Assembly (NCBI GenBank): GCA_002346425.1
Contig: DDZS01000047.1
Span: 1-53,290, forward strand
From: Alphaproteobacteria bacterium UBA3002
Lineage (GTDB): Bacteria; Pseudomonadota; Alphaproteobacteria; Rickettsiales; UBA3002
Length of the DNA: 53,290 nt
Direction: 5' to 3'
The translations under genes were made by a program, and so were the position numbers. Of the stretch, positions 1-8,737 are shown one piece after another (the first letter of the stretch is position 1; each line of letters starts with the position of its first letter). The notes below the pieces were generated by a model that saw nothing but the letters and a program-made list of their open reading frames with translations, did not search any database and had not been told where the DNA came from.

Positions 1-744
1 GACGACTTCACCCGGGGTACAGGCGATGTTTTCGCCTAAGGTAAATGCGGAGTCATCGGTCATGCGAATGCGTAATTTGCCATCCCCCCGGCGAATATCT
101 TCCAGCATTTGTTCCAAGCCTTTGACCAGATTTTCACCACTGCTCTCCAGCGTTAACTGCAAGACTTCGGGGTTAGTCATCAAAAAATTCGATGGCGACA
201 TCGCATCCAGAAATTGTTTGGCAAAAAATTCCACTTTGCGCGCCGTACGTTGATCCAATCCCGGGACATGGCTGATCATGTCCTGTACCCATTGGCTATT
301 GATCAGATAACCGCGACGCATGTAGTCGTGCCACGCGCTTTTTTCCCACGCTTCATCGCGAAAACGGCGATCGGTTACCGGTGTCATTTCGGTTTCGGAA
401 CGACCTAACATCATCTGTGTGGTCTCACGCCACAAAGACACATGACTGCGCCAAAACCCTAGTTGCGATTTAAAGAGTAGCATGGGGTCGCTGGCGATAC
501 TGCTCGAAGCGCGCACGAAACTTTCCAAAATATTCATCGGGTCGGCATGTCCCAACCGCATGTTTGGGTCTTCCATAAACCCTAATGAAACACGTTGGGT
601 AATCTCCTGCCATAATTGGGAAGCACGCGCCATATTATGCGCGAACAACGCGGCGTCATGCGGCGCTGGCGCTTCAGTTTCGCTGTGATTTTCACCTTGC
701 GAATTGTCATTACGCTTGCGAGCCAGTTTGCGTGGTTTGGACAT
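1..744 (-). CDS. phaC: Class I poly(3-hydroxyalkanoate) synthase PhaC, N-terminal part
   Basis: PhaC polymerises hydroxyacyl-CoA into PHA storage polyester on the granule surface. Only the first 248 residues lie in the window; the 3' part, including the alpha/beta hydrolase core with the catalytic Cys-Asp-His, is beyond base 1. The visible part matches the PhaC N-terminal domain (PF07167): a PVTDRRF stretch at residues 122-128, SPSNF at 183-187 followed by TNPEV, and a RRGDGK segment near 218. The first about 30 residues are basic and low-complexity. The start is the ATG at 744-742, preceded on the minus strand by an AAGGG ribosome-binding site. The gene diverges from the lipoprotein gene at 898, and the 153-bp gap between them carries a cluster of TTGCA repeats. 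Confidence 0.93.
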   Translation of the reverse strand, partial: MSKPRKLARKRNDNSQGENHSETEAPAPHDAALFAHNMARASQLWQEITQRVSLGFMEDPNMRLGHADPMNILESFVRASSSIASDPMLLFKSQLGFWRSHVSLWRETTQMMLGRSETEMTPVTDRRFRDEAWEKSAWHDYMRRGYLINSQWVQDMISHVPGLDQRTARKVEFFAKQFLDAMSPSNFLMTNPEVLQLTLESSGENLVKGLEQMLEDIRRGDGKLRIRMTDDSAFTLGENIACTPGEVV

Positions 745-796
745 GGCGCCCTTATGCCGAAAATGCTACGAAAAAGCAAGCGGTCATGCGCCGCAC

Positions 797-831
797 TTGC
801 AGCAATGCAAAAGGTTGCACACAAGTTGCAA
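797..831. promoter_or_regulatory. Cluster of four TGCA-centred repeats upstream of phaC
   Basis: Four copies of (T/A)TGCA start at 797, 805, 815 and 826, so they are spaced 8-11 bp, roughly one helical turn. They sit about 50-90 bp upstream of the phaC start in the divergent phaC/lipoprotein intergenic region. PHB regulators of the PhaR type are reported to bind TGC-rich repeated sequences, so an operator for phaC is plausible. That link is inference; no PhaR gene lies in the window. Confidence 0.35.
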
Positions 832-897
832 ATGCCGCTGGACAGGGGCATAGACAAACCGCTAGGGGTGGAAAAAAATTAGAAAGGCTTCGTAGGC

Positions 898-2175
898 ATG
901 GCATCGATTTCGCGCGCAGGGCGCATTCTGCAGGAAAATGTAATCTTCTTTGGCATTCGCTGGTCGCTATTAGGCGCCATGCTGGCTGTGCTGATGCTGT
1001 CCGGCTGTAGCGCGTTCAACACTGAAATTCCGCGTTATAACACGGTTATCGGCGAAAAGCGCATTCCTCAGCTTAATCCCGGCGGACAAGCGTCGATGGA
1101 AGAGCCAGTTCAGCAGGCTGAGCAGCAGGATAGCAGCGCGCCGGTAGCTAAAGAAGGCCCGGTCGATTATTACGCCATGTATCACGGAGAAGAAGAGGCT
1201 GCGCAAGAAGAAGCGCCGCAAGTCTACACTGAAACCCAGACGCGTCAGCTAGCGACGATGAGCATGGAGCAATATGCTCCGGCGCCCTATTATCCCGGGT
1301 ATCAGCAGCAGCCGCTACCCGATAACTACCCGCAATTACCCGCGAGCATGCAACAGCAATGGCAAACAACCCCGGGTAACATGTCGCAATTGCAATCGGA
1401 AATTTCTGCATTAGAAGCCGAGTTGGCACAGTCGCAACAGCAACAGCAGCAAGTGGCTGCTGAAGCGGTTCCAAATTATGGGCAGGAAGCCTATGCGCAG
1501 CAACCCTACGCGCCGCAATATGCCAGCCAGCCGATGACCGCTGCTGCGCCGCCACCTCCACCGCCACCCGCGGCACCGTCTCAGGATTATGTCAATAACG
1601 GGACCAATGCCTATGGCAATTTCGCGCAACAACCGGCACCCGCGATCGATTATGCGACCGCACCTGCTCCGGCCTTTGCGCCGCAACCACAAACGCAACC
1701 GGCCCCGGTTGCACCGGCATATTCCTCTGTGCCAGCGGCATTAACGCCCCCGGAACCAAATGCGATGGCGTATCAACAGCACCCGTTGCCGCCGTTCAAT
1801 CTGCCACCGCCTCCAGGCACGGACAGTTTAATGGCGCCAAGCATGGCTGCTGCGCCCGCTCCGATGGCGCCGGACATGGCGGCTTATCAACCGCGCCGTG
1901 TTCCTTCGCAACAACCAAATATGGCGGACCCCATGGCCGCGCCGATGCCGATGGCAGGAAATGCCCCAGTGATTGACGATCAAATGGCGCAATCCCATTA
2001 TGCCTCGATGCCGATGGAAACCAACGCCGCACCGGCCGCGCCGGTCGATGTACCCCTGATGCCGGACGTGAAAACCGCGCAGCTGGGTGTGCCAGGTGGG
2101 TTGGTTCCGCCTTCGATGGCTGAGGAATTAGGTGGCGCCTATCTGCCAGCTTCCCGCTATGCGAATCGCCGCTAG
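898..2175 (+). CDS. Proline/glutamine/alanine-rich lipoprotein of unknown function
   Basis: I do not recognise a family. The 425-residue product has an N-terminal hydrophobic segment (about residues 22-36) ending in LSGC, a lipobox, so it is probably an anchored lipoprotein with mature Cys37. The rest is low-complexity and probably disordered: Gln runs near residues 180-185, a run of seven prolines near 220, and many PAPA, MAP and PMA motifs to the C-terminus. No enzymatic motif is visible. Proline-rich lipoproteins of this kind can span the periplasm or peptidoglycan, but nothing here proves that. The ATG at 898 gives an unusually long n-region; the internal ATG at 979 would leave too short a signal. 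It stands alone between phaC and the aminotransferase. Confidence 0.7.
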   Translation: MASISRAGRILQENVIFFGIRWSLLGAMLAVLMLSGCSAFNTEIPRYNTVIGEKRIPQLNPGGQASMEEPVQQAEQQDSSAPVAKEGPVDYYAMYHGEEEAAQEEAPQVYTETQTRQLATMSMEQYAPAPYYPGYQQQPLPDNYPQLPASMQQQWQTTPGNMSQLQSEISALEAELAQSQQQQQQVAAEAVPNYGQEAYAQQPYAPQYASQPMTAAAPPPPPPPAAPSQDYVNNGTNAYGNFAQQPAPAIDYATAPAPAFAPQPQTQPAPVAPAYSSVPAALTPPEPNAMAYQQHPLPPFNLPPPPGTDSLMAPSMAAAPAPMAPDMAAYQPRRVPSQQPNMADPMAAPMPMAGNAPVIDDQMAQSHYASMPMETNAAPAAPVDVPLMPDVKTAQLGVPGGLVPPSMAEELGGAYLPASRYANRR

Positions 2176-2246
2176 GCTTTAAAAAAAGCCACACAGCCTT
2201 AAATCAGTATTTAACAAACCAATCAAAGGCGGGTAACTTAGCCCCC

Positions 2247-3467
2247 ATGCGTGACGAATTTTACCGGATAAAACGGCTACCGCCGTATGTATTTGCCGAG
2301 GTGAATGCGGTAAAGGCTGCGCATCGCGCTTCGGGCCGTGATATTATCGATTTAGGGATGGGCAATCCGGATACGCCGCCCGCGCCGCATATCATCGAGA
2401 AACTCAAAGAAACCGCGAATGACCCCAAAGCGCATCGGTATTCGATGTCGCGCGGTATTACGGGGCTGCGCAAAGCGCAATGCGGCTATTATCAGCGTCG
2501 TTTCGGCGTTGAGCTCGATCCTGAAACCGAAATGATTACCAGCATCGGCTCGAAAGAGGGGCTGGCCAATCTGGCAAATGCCATTACCTCACCGGGCGAC
2601 GTGATCATGGTGCCGGATCCGAGCTATCCGATTCATCCATATGGGTCGATCATCGCCGGGGCAAGTGTCTGGACATTGCCAAAACAAATGGACCGGCCGG
2701 ATCACGGCGCAGCCTTATTGCAAGAGCTGAAACAATCTATCCCGCATTGCAATCCGAAACCGTTGGCGCTGATTCTGAATTACCCCTGCAATCCAACAGC
2801 TGAAACCGTCGATCTGGCGTTTTACGAAGAAGCGGTCAGTATTTGTAAGCATTATGGCCTCTATATTTTGTCCGATCTGGCCTATTGCGAACTCTATTAC
2901 AATGATGTGCCGCCTCCTTCGATTCTGCAGGTGAAAGGCGCAAAAGATATCGCCGTCGAATTTACTTCTATGAGCAAAACCTATTCCATGGCCGGGTGGC
3001 GTATTGGTTTCTGCGCCGGGAATCCGCAATTGGTTCAGGCGCTTCGTAAAATTAAATCCTACCTCGATTATGGCGCGTTCACGCCTATTCAGGTGGCCGC
3101 CGTTTCTGCGATTAACGGACCGCAAGATTGCGTGGCAGAGTTGCGGCAAATGTATAAAGAACGTCGCGACATACTCGTCGACGGACTCAATGCTGCCGGA
3201 TGGAAGATGCCACGTCCGGACGCGTCGATGTTTATCTGGGCGCCATTGCCGGAAGCCTATAAGGAAATTGGTTCCATGGCCTTTGCAAAATTACTGCTCG
3301 ATAAAGCAGAAGTCGCAGTCGCGCCGGGGATCGGTTTCGGGCGTTATGGCGATGCCTATGTACGCATCGCGCTGGTGGAAAATAAACACCGCTTGCGCCA
3401 GGCCATCCGCAATATCAAACAATTCCTGAGCGAGGATCCGCAAAAAATCCTCGCGGAGGCGGCATGA
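2247..3467 (+). CDS. alaC: PLP-dependent class I/II aminotransferase (AlaC / LL-DAP aminotransferase-like)
   Basis: A 406-residue fold-type I aminotransferase that exchanges an amino group between an amino acid and a 2-oxo acid in the cytoplasm. Visible signatures are the N-terminal DLGMGNPD (residues 35-42), NYPCNPT (178-184), SDLAY (209-213) and the Schiff-base lysine in SMSKTYSM at Lys244, followed by the GWRIGF phosphate-binding element. The sequence resembles the alanine transaminase AlaC group, often annotated LL-diaminopimelate aminotransferase; substrate cannot be settled by reading. It overlaps hom by four bases (ATGA), so the two are translationally coupled. This aminotransferase-hom-glpX-recJ order is a common alphaproteobacterial arrangement and points to aspartate-family amino acid metabolism. 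Confidence 0.88.
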   Translation: MRDEFYRIKRLPPYVFAEVNAVKAAHRASGRDIIDLGMGNPDTPPAPHIIEKLKETANDPKAHRYSMSRGITGLRKAQCGYYQRRFGVELDPETEMITSIGSKEGLANLANAITSPGDVIMVPDPSYPIHPYGSIIAGASVWTLPKQMDRPDHGAALLQELKQSIPHCNPKPLALILNYPCNPTAETVDLAFYEEAVSICKHYGLYILSDLAYCELYYNDVPPPSILQVKGAKDIAVEFTSMSKTYSMAGWRIGFCAGNPQLVQALRKIKSYLDYGAFTPIQVAAVSAINGPQDCVAELRQMYKERRDILVDGLNAAGWKMPRPDASMFIWAPLPEAYKEIGSMAFAKLLLDKAEVAVAPGIGFGRYGDAYVRIALVENKHRLRQAIRNIKQFLSEDPQKILAEAA

Positions 3468-4753
3468 CGGAACGGCTGACACTGGCGATCGCCGGGTTAG
3501 GCACGGTTGGGGCCGAAACGGTGCGGCTACTCGCGGCGCATCGGGATTTATATGCCGCGCGCAGCGGTGCAATGCTGGACGTTACGTGTGTGAGCGCGCG
3601 TGATCGCACGAAAGATCGCGGTGTGGCGCTTGATAGCTACGACTGGCAGGACGATCCGGTCGCATGTGCTGACAAAGCCGATATCGTTGTCGAGCTTATG
3701 GGCGGCGACAGCGGGCCGGCTTATGATTTGGTGAAAGCCGCACTGACCAACGGAAAATCTGTGGTCACGGCTAATAAAGCATTGATCGCCAAACATGGGG
3801 CGGAACTGGCTGAGTTGGCTGAAAAACACGGCGCTATCTTGCGGTTTGAAGCCGCGGTGGCAGGGGGCATACCCATAATTGATGCGATTACGCATGGCTT
3901 AAGCGCCAATCGCTTTACCAGCCTCGCCGGCATTCTCAATGGCACCGCAAATTATATTCTGACCACCATGGACAAAGAAGGGCGCGATTTTGACGACGTG
4001 CTCGCCGAAGCGCAGGCCAAAGGCTATGCCGAAGCGGACCCGACTTTCGATATTGATGGGATCGACGCCGCGCATAAACTGGCGATTCTGACCAGTTTGG
4101 CTTTTGGCTGTACGCCCGATTTTGCCGCGATCCATATCGAAGGGATCCGCAGCATCACCCGCCGGGACAGCGCGTATGCCAAAGAGTTAGGTTATGTGGT
4201 GAAATTGCTGGGCATCACGGAGCAAACCGCAGATAGCGGTATTCGCCAGCGGGTGCACCCCTGTTTAGTCGCCGCAGATTCGCCCATCGCGCGCATCGAT
4301 GGTGCGTTTAACGCGGTGCAGTGCTTTGGGAATGCCATTGGCCGGGTTTTGTTAGAAGGGCCGGGCGCGGGGGCGGGGCCAACAGCTTCGGCGGTAATTT
4401 CCGATATTCTACAAGTGGCACGCGGCAATCGCACGCCGGCCTTTATGCAGCCGGCAACGGCGTGTAAGGCAGCGACGCCCGCGAGTATGGATAGCCTACA
4501 AACCCGCTATTATCTGCGTTTATCCGTATTGGACCAGCCAGGCGTTTTAGCGGAAATCACGCGCATCTTCGCCGAACACGGCATCTCCGTGCAATCGCTG
4601 ATTCAGCACGATGCTGACGCGAATAGGCCGGCAGATATTGTGATGACGACCCACGAAACGCAAGAATCGTCGATGCAGCAAGCGGTGCAGACCATCGCGC
4701 GCATGCAAGCCATTTGCGATCAACCCCAATTGATTCGAATCGAACCCGTATAA
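3464..4753 (+). CDS. hom: Homoserine dehydrogenase
   Basis: Catalyses NAD(P)H-dependent reduction of aspartate semialdehyde to homoserine, the branch point to threonine and methionine. The 429-residue protein has the usual three parts: a Rossmann domain with GLGTVG at 11-16, the catalytic domain with TANKALIA (Lys105) and DPTFDIDGIDAAHK ending at Lys205, and a C-terminal ACT domain from about residue 349 (LSVLDQPGVLAEI). The ACT domain is the usual site of threonine feedback regulation. The start ATG overlaps the stop of the aminotransferase. thrC, a later enzyme of the pathway, lies 14 kb downstream at 18277. Confidence 0.97.
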   Translation: MTERLTLAIAGLGTVGAETVRLLAAHRDLYAARSGAMLDVTCVSARDRTKDRGVALDSYDWQDDPVACADKADIVVELMGGDSGPAYDLVKAALTNGKSVVTANKALIAKHGAELAELAEKHGAILRFEAAVAGGIPIIDAITHGLSANRFTSLAGILNGTANYILTTMDKEGRDFDDVLAEAQAKGYAEADPTFDIDGIDAAHKLAILTSLAFGCTPDFAAIHIEGIRSITRRDSAYAKELGYVVKLLGITEQTADSGIRQRVHPCLVAADSPIARIDGAFNAVQCFGNAIGRVLLEGPGAGAGPTASAVISDILQVARGNRTPAFMQPATACKAATPASMDSLQTRYYLRLSVLDQPGVLAEITRIFAEHGISVQSLIQHDADANRPADIVMTTHETQESSMQQAVQTIARMQAICDQPQLIRIEPV

Positions 4754-4765
4754 GGAGAGACTGGT

Positions 4766-5764
4766 ATGACCCAAGCCGTGAAACAGACTGTTGAGACGAC
4801 CAATAAGATGGACCGCAATTTTGCGCTTGAGGCGGTGCGTGTGACCGAAGCAGCGGCGCTGGCTTGCGCGCATTGGACAGGTCGCGGCGATGAAAAAGCC
4901 GCCGATCAGGCCGCAGTTAATGCCATGCGTGAAGCGCTGAATGGGCTGGACATCGACGGAACCGTGGTCATCGGTGAAGGCGAGCGCGACAAAGCGCCGA
5001 TGCTGTATATCGGTGAAAAAGTCGGTACCGGCGAGGGGCCGGGCATTGATATCGCGCTGGACCCGTTAGAAGGCACCACCATTTGTGCAACCGGCGGACC
5101 GAGTGCGCTGGCAGTCATGGCAATGGCGGAACGCGGCGGCTTTTTGCATGCGCCGGATGTGTATATGGATAAAATCGCGGTCGGCGGTGGTTTACCGGAA
5201 GGGGTAGTCGATCTGGACGCGTCACCGGCAGAAAATCTGAAAAATCTGGCAAGTGCCAAAGGCTGTGATGTCAGCGATCTGACGGTGATTATTCTGGAAC
5301 GTGCACGGCATGAGGAATTAATTGCTAAAACCCGCGAAGCAGGGGCACGTATTCAATTGATTCAAGATGGTGACGTAGCGGGTGTCATCGCAACCACACG
5401 TGGCAAGGGCGCTGATTTGTATCGCGGTATTGGCGGGGCACCGGAAGGTGTGCTGGCGGCTGCGGCATTGCGTTGTATCGGCGGCCAGTTCCAAGGGCGC
5501 TTATTATTTAATGATGACGAACAAAAAGAACGCGCGCAACGCATGGGCGTGAGCGACTTTAATCGGAAATATGAGCTGCATGAACTGGCTTCCGGTGAAG
5601 TGATGTTCGCGGCTACTGGGGTGACCGACGGTTCAATGCTGAAAGGCGTGCGTAAAGAAGGCAATATTGTGCACACGCATTCAATGATTATGCGCAGTAA
5701 AACCGGAACAGTGCGCCTGATTGAGGCGGAACATAATCTGGATTTTAAACCGGGTCTGCTCTGA
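4766..5764 (+). CDS. glpX: Class II fructose-1,6-bisphosphatase GlpX
   Basis: Hydrolyses fructose 1,6-bisphosphate to fructose 6-phosphate for gluconeogenesis (some GlpX enzymes also take sedoheptulose bisphosphate). The 332-residue length is normal. Metal and phosphate-binding motifs are intact: IGEGERD (69-75) and DPLEGTT (99-105), with a GGxGG-type glycine-rich stretch and the C-terminal MLKGVRK segment. A clear AAGGAGAG ribosome-binding site precedes the ATG. It follows hom by 12 bp, and its TGA stop overlaps the probable start of recJ (TGATC). Confidence 0.97.
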   Translation: MTQAVKQTVETTNKMDRNFALEAVRVTEAAALACAHWTGRGDEKAADQAAVNAMREALNGLDIDGTVVIGEGERDKAPMLYIGEKVGTGEGPGIDIALDPLEGTTICATGGPSALAVMAMAERGGFLHAPDVYMDKIAVGGGLPEGVVDLDASPAENLKNLASAKGCDVSDLTVIILERARHEELIAKTREAGARIQLIQDGDVAGVIATTRGKGADLYRGIGGAPEGVLAAAALRCIGGQFQGRLLFNDDEQKERAQRMGVSDFNRKYELHELASGEVMFAATGVTDGSMLKGVRKEGNIVHTHSMIMRSKTGTVRLIEAEHNLDFKPGLL

Positions 5765-7503
5765 TCGCTCCTTTAGCTGCAGAGGGATTACCGCCGCATT
5801 GGCGGCCACGGATTCAAACGCCTGAGCAAGAGCGGCAGGTGGCGGCGCTGGTCCAACAATATAATCTACCGGAATTATTAGCCCGTATCATTGTGGGCCG
5901 CGGTATCGTACCGGAAGAAGCCCACGGCTGGCTACAGCCGCGTATTCGCACCAGTATGCCCGATCCCCGGCTATTAAAAGATATCGATAAAGCAGTGGCG
6001 CGTATCCTGCGGGCGATAGAAGCGCAAGAGAAGGTCGCGATTTTTGGCGATTACGATGTCGATGGCGCCACTTCAACCGCGTTGCTGGTGCGTTACCTGA
6101 AACAATTTGCATTGGAGCCGATCGTCTATATCCCCGACCGGGTTAAAGAAGGGTATGGCCCATCGCTGACAGCCTTCGAATCACTAGAATCACAAGGGGT
6201 ATCACTTATCATCACCGTGGATTGTGGCACCGTCGCCTTTGATGCGATCGATACGATAGCGGAACGAAATTGTGATGTCATTGTCGTTGATCACCACATT
6301 GCGCAACCACAACTGCCCAACGCAGTAGCGGTCGTTAATCCAAACCGATTGGATGATGATTCTGCCTGTGGCAATTTGGCGGCCGTCGGTGTTACATGGA
6401 TGCTGCTTACTGCAATAAACTCTGCGTTACGAGATGTGACAAAAAAACCCTTACCCGATCTGTTGCAGTTTTTGGACCTAGTCGCGCTGGGTACCATTTG
6501 TGACGTTGTGACACTCAAAGGGCTCAACCGCGCGCTGGTAGCACAAGGTATGCGTGTAATGAACGAACAACGCAACATCGGTTTGCGCGCGCTTTGTACC
6601 ATTTCGCGTTTAGACGAAGCGCCTAATCCCTACCATGCCGGATTTTTGTTAGGGCCCCGAATTAATGCCGGCGGACGCGTAGGTGCAGCCGGTCTGGGTT
6701 CAGAGTTATTATGTAGCGATGATCCATTATTTTGCCAGCAAGCCGCAGAAACACTGGATCGTTACAATGGCGAACGTCAGGCAATTGAGCAGATGGTGCG
6801 TGAGGAAGCGGAAAGGATGGCGGAATGCCAGTCCAACCTCCCCGCGATTTGCGTGGCCAATCCCGGATGGCATGAAGGTGTCATCGGCATTGTCGCCGGA
6901 CGCTTAAAAGAACTTTATGATCGCCCTGCGCTGGTAATGAGTATTAACGGGGATACTGCTAAAGGCTCTGCACGCTCCGTACCGGGTGTCGATATCGGCG
7001 CAGCAGTGACAGCTGCGCGCCAGATGGGAATCTTAACGGCCGGTGGCGGGCATGCGATGGCGGCGGGGTTTAGTTTACCTGTGCAGGCGATTCCCGCGTT
7101 CGAAACCTTTCTACATCAGCGGCTGGAAGGAGCGGTGAGCGATTATCAAAGCGGTCGGCAAATACTCTATGATGCAGAGGTGCATGTCGGGGCGCTTACC
7201 TTAGATACTTTCGCGCTGATGGCACAAGGTGAGCCCTATGGGATGGGGAATCCCGCGCCCCGACTCGCTCTGCGGCAGGTGGATATCCGTTATTGCGAGC
7301 GGATGAAAGACGCGCATTTGCGTCTTACGCTATCGCAAGGCAGCGCGACTGCGCGCGCCGTCGCGTTTCAGGCCGTCGGGCAGCCTTTAGGGGAAGTATT
7401 GGAACAGCGCAAACCGGTTCATCTGGTCGGTCAGCTCAAACGCAATCGCTGGCAAGGCGTCGATAGCGCCCAGTTCATAATTAGTGAAGCGGCATTGGCC
7501 TAA
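5764..7503 (+). CDS. recJ: Single-stranded-DNA-specific exonuclease RecJ, probable near-cognate start
   Basis: RecJ is the 5'-3' single-strand DNA exonuclease of RecFOR recombination and mismatch repair. Motifs are intact: DYDVDGATS (DHH motif I), VVDHH, and the DHHA1 signature GGGHAMAAGF, followed by an OB-like C-terminal region. The first conventional start in frame is GTG at 5839, giving 554 residues. The 25 codons upstream read as family-like sequence (LPPHWRPRIQ then PEQERQ) continuing smoothly into VAALVQQ. The frame is open back to a TAA at 5746 but holds no ATG, GTG or TTG there. I placed the start at ATC 5764, which overlaps the glpX stop as TGATC, exactly where TGATG would be expected. 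CTG 5761 is the alternative. Confidence 0.93.
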   Translation: MAPLAAEGLPPHWRPRIQTPEQERQVAALVQQYNLPELLARIIVGRGIVPEEAHGWLQPRIRTSMPDPRLLKDIDKAVARILRAIEAQEKVAIFGDYDVDGATSTALLVRYLKQFALEPIVYIPDRVKEGYGPSLTAFESLESQGVSLIITVDCGTVAFDAIDTIAERNCDVIVVDHHIAQPQLPNAVAVVNPNRLDDDSACGNLAAVGVTWMLLTAINSALRDVTKKPLPDLLQFLDLVALGTICDVVTLKGLNRALVAQGMRVMNEQRNIGLRALCTISRLDEAPNPYHAGFLLGPRINAGGRVGAAGLGSELLCSDDPLFCQQAAETLDRYNGERQAIEQMVREEAERMAECQSNLPAICVANPGWHEGVIGIVAGRLKELYDRPALVMSINGDTAKGSARSVPGVDIGAAVTAARQMGILTAGGGHAMAAGFSLPVQAIPAFETFLHQRLEGAVSDYQSGRQILYDAEVHVGALTLDTFALMAQGEPYGMGNPAPRLALRQVDIRYCERMKDAHLRLTLSQGSATARAVAFQAVGQPLGEVLEQRKPVHLVGQLKRNRWQGVDSAQFIISEAALA

Positions 7504-7600
7504 ACCCACGCTAACCCTGAATGTGAAACTTTTATGACAGGCGCGCATTCGCCTTGTGTTGCTGCTATAGTATGGGATAGAAAAGGACAAAGATAGCAAT

Positions 7601-7615
7601 TGATAATTATTCTCA
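7601..7615. promoter_or_regulatory. Fur-box-like operator
   Basis: TGATAATTATTCTCA matches the 7-1-7 Fur-box core (TGATAAT, one base, ATTATCA) at 14 of 15 positions. It ends 22 bp before the ATG of the histidine-rich gene, where a bound repressor would block promoter or early transcription. Sites of this form are bound by Fur-family metalloregulators; which member (Fur, Mur, Zur) cannot be told from the site alone. Confidence 0.6.
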
Positions 7616-7637
7616 CTCGCAATAAAATGGCAGCACT

Positions 7638-8675
7638 ATGAACCAAACGTCACCAGATTCTGTGCCTCAGACTGCAAATGAAAAATTTGCCAAGGATCTG
7701 ATCTATACACTGAATCATGCCATTGTGTGCGGTACTACCGACGTATTGGACCCATTCATCGGTGCGTGGACCGAGAAATATCTTAATAAGCGCATCTCGA
7801 TCACATTCCATACGCATGATGATCACGACCACGATCATGGTCATCACGACCATGGCCACCACGATCACCATGCCCATGACCACCATGACCATCACGGGCA
7901 CGACCATCATGGCCATCACGAGCATGGGGTAAGTTTTTGGGGCAATTTAAAGCATTGGGCCATTGCTGAAGCAGTTGCAGATGTGGGTGCGGTGCCTTTC
8001 ACTCTCGCGCTGGACTATACGGCACCCGGCGTGATGCGGGGTATTCAAACCGTGGCGGAACCGATTTTAGGCCCGGTATTTCAATGGTCATCGGCCCGAT
8101 ATGCTAAACAATGGGCGTATGAGCGCGGATTAGCGCCAGATGCACCTGAGGTGATTGCGCGGAAAAATGAGATGTATCACCATGAAGTAGAGCATCTACC
8201 GCATGCATTTGTTTGGACAGGCGCAGCCGCAGCAGGCAATTTGATCTTTCAAAAGAAAGTACTCGGTGTGGGTTCGCCTTGGGGCCATTTGGCGGCGGGT
8301 AAATTAGCGGGATCGGCTGGGACCTTATTAACTGTGCTTTCCTTGCGTACTCTAGCGCCAAGTACGGTCGATCGTATTGATGAATGGAACGCTCGCAATA
8401 TCGCGAACCCGTTAACACGGAAAATCAGTGGTCTTTTGGGTATTGATGCCGCCACGGTAGAAAAAGTGTTAGCAGAAGAAAAAGAATTTAAAGACGGGCA
8501 GGCAATTCTCGACAAGTCAGAGAAATATTCGGCTCTGAATGATAATAAAGCAACGCAGCCTGAGAAACATACTGCGAATAATGATAATCACAGCGAAAAG
8601 CCGGATAACAAAGTTGCGGCCGAAGCGATCAATCACACCTCCCCGGCTCAGCCCGAACATCAGGTCGGCACGTAA
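7638..8675 (+). CDS. Histidine-rich protein of unknown function, predicted metal binding
   Basis: I do not recognise the family. The 345-residue protein contains a 40-residue tract (58-97) with 23 histidines, interspersed with Asp and Gly, of the kind that binds Zn, Ni, Co or Cu in transporter loops and metallochaperones. Flanking sequence is not low-complexity: residues 15-57 look helical, and 100-270 contain several amphipathic or hydrophobic segments (around 105-125 and 210-245, the latter Gly/Ala-rich) but no obvious signal peptide. The C-terminal 70 residues are polar, rich in Asn, Lys, Glu and His. A Fur-box-like sequence lies just upstream. It stands alone between recJ and recQ, so regulation by metal is the only functional hint. 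Confidence 0.75.
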   Translation: MNQTSPDSVPQTANEKFAKDLIYTLNHAIVCGTTDVLDPFIGAWTEKYLNKRISITFHTHDDHDHDHGHHDHGHHDHHAHDHHDHHGHDHHGHHEHGVSFWGNLKHWAIAEAVADVGAVPFTLALDYTAPGVMRGIQTVAEPILGPVFQWSSARYAKQWAYERGLAPDAPEVIARKNEMYHHEVEHLPHAFVWTGAAAAGNLIFQKKVLGVGSPWGHLAAGKLAGSAGTLLTVLSLRTLAPSTVDRIDEWNARNIANPLTRKISGLLGIDAATVEKVLAEEKEFKDGQAILDKSEKYSALNDNKATQPEKHTANNDNHSEKPDNKVAAEAINHTSPAQPEHQVGT

Positions 8676-8737
8676 CGTTATCTGCATATAACGCCGGGTC
8701 ACTGGACTTTACCTAGCAGAAGTATAGACTTCATCTC

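Noticed and set aside
1148..1576. Antisense open frame of 142 codons in the lipoprotein gene
   Set aside because: Arises from the repetitive Pro/Gln codons of the plus-strand gene and shows no domain or start signal.
2174..2190. GGCTTT-AAAA-AAAGCC inverted repeat after the lipoprotein gene
   Set aside because: The stem is short and AT-rich and is not followed by a T tract; too weak to call.
7650..7925. Met/Val-rich antisense frame opposite the His tract
   Set aside because: The Met-Val repeats are the complement of His-Asp codons (CAT/GAC); it is an artefact of composition.
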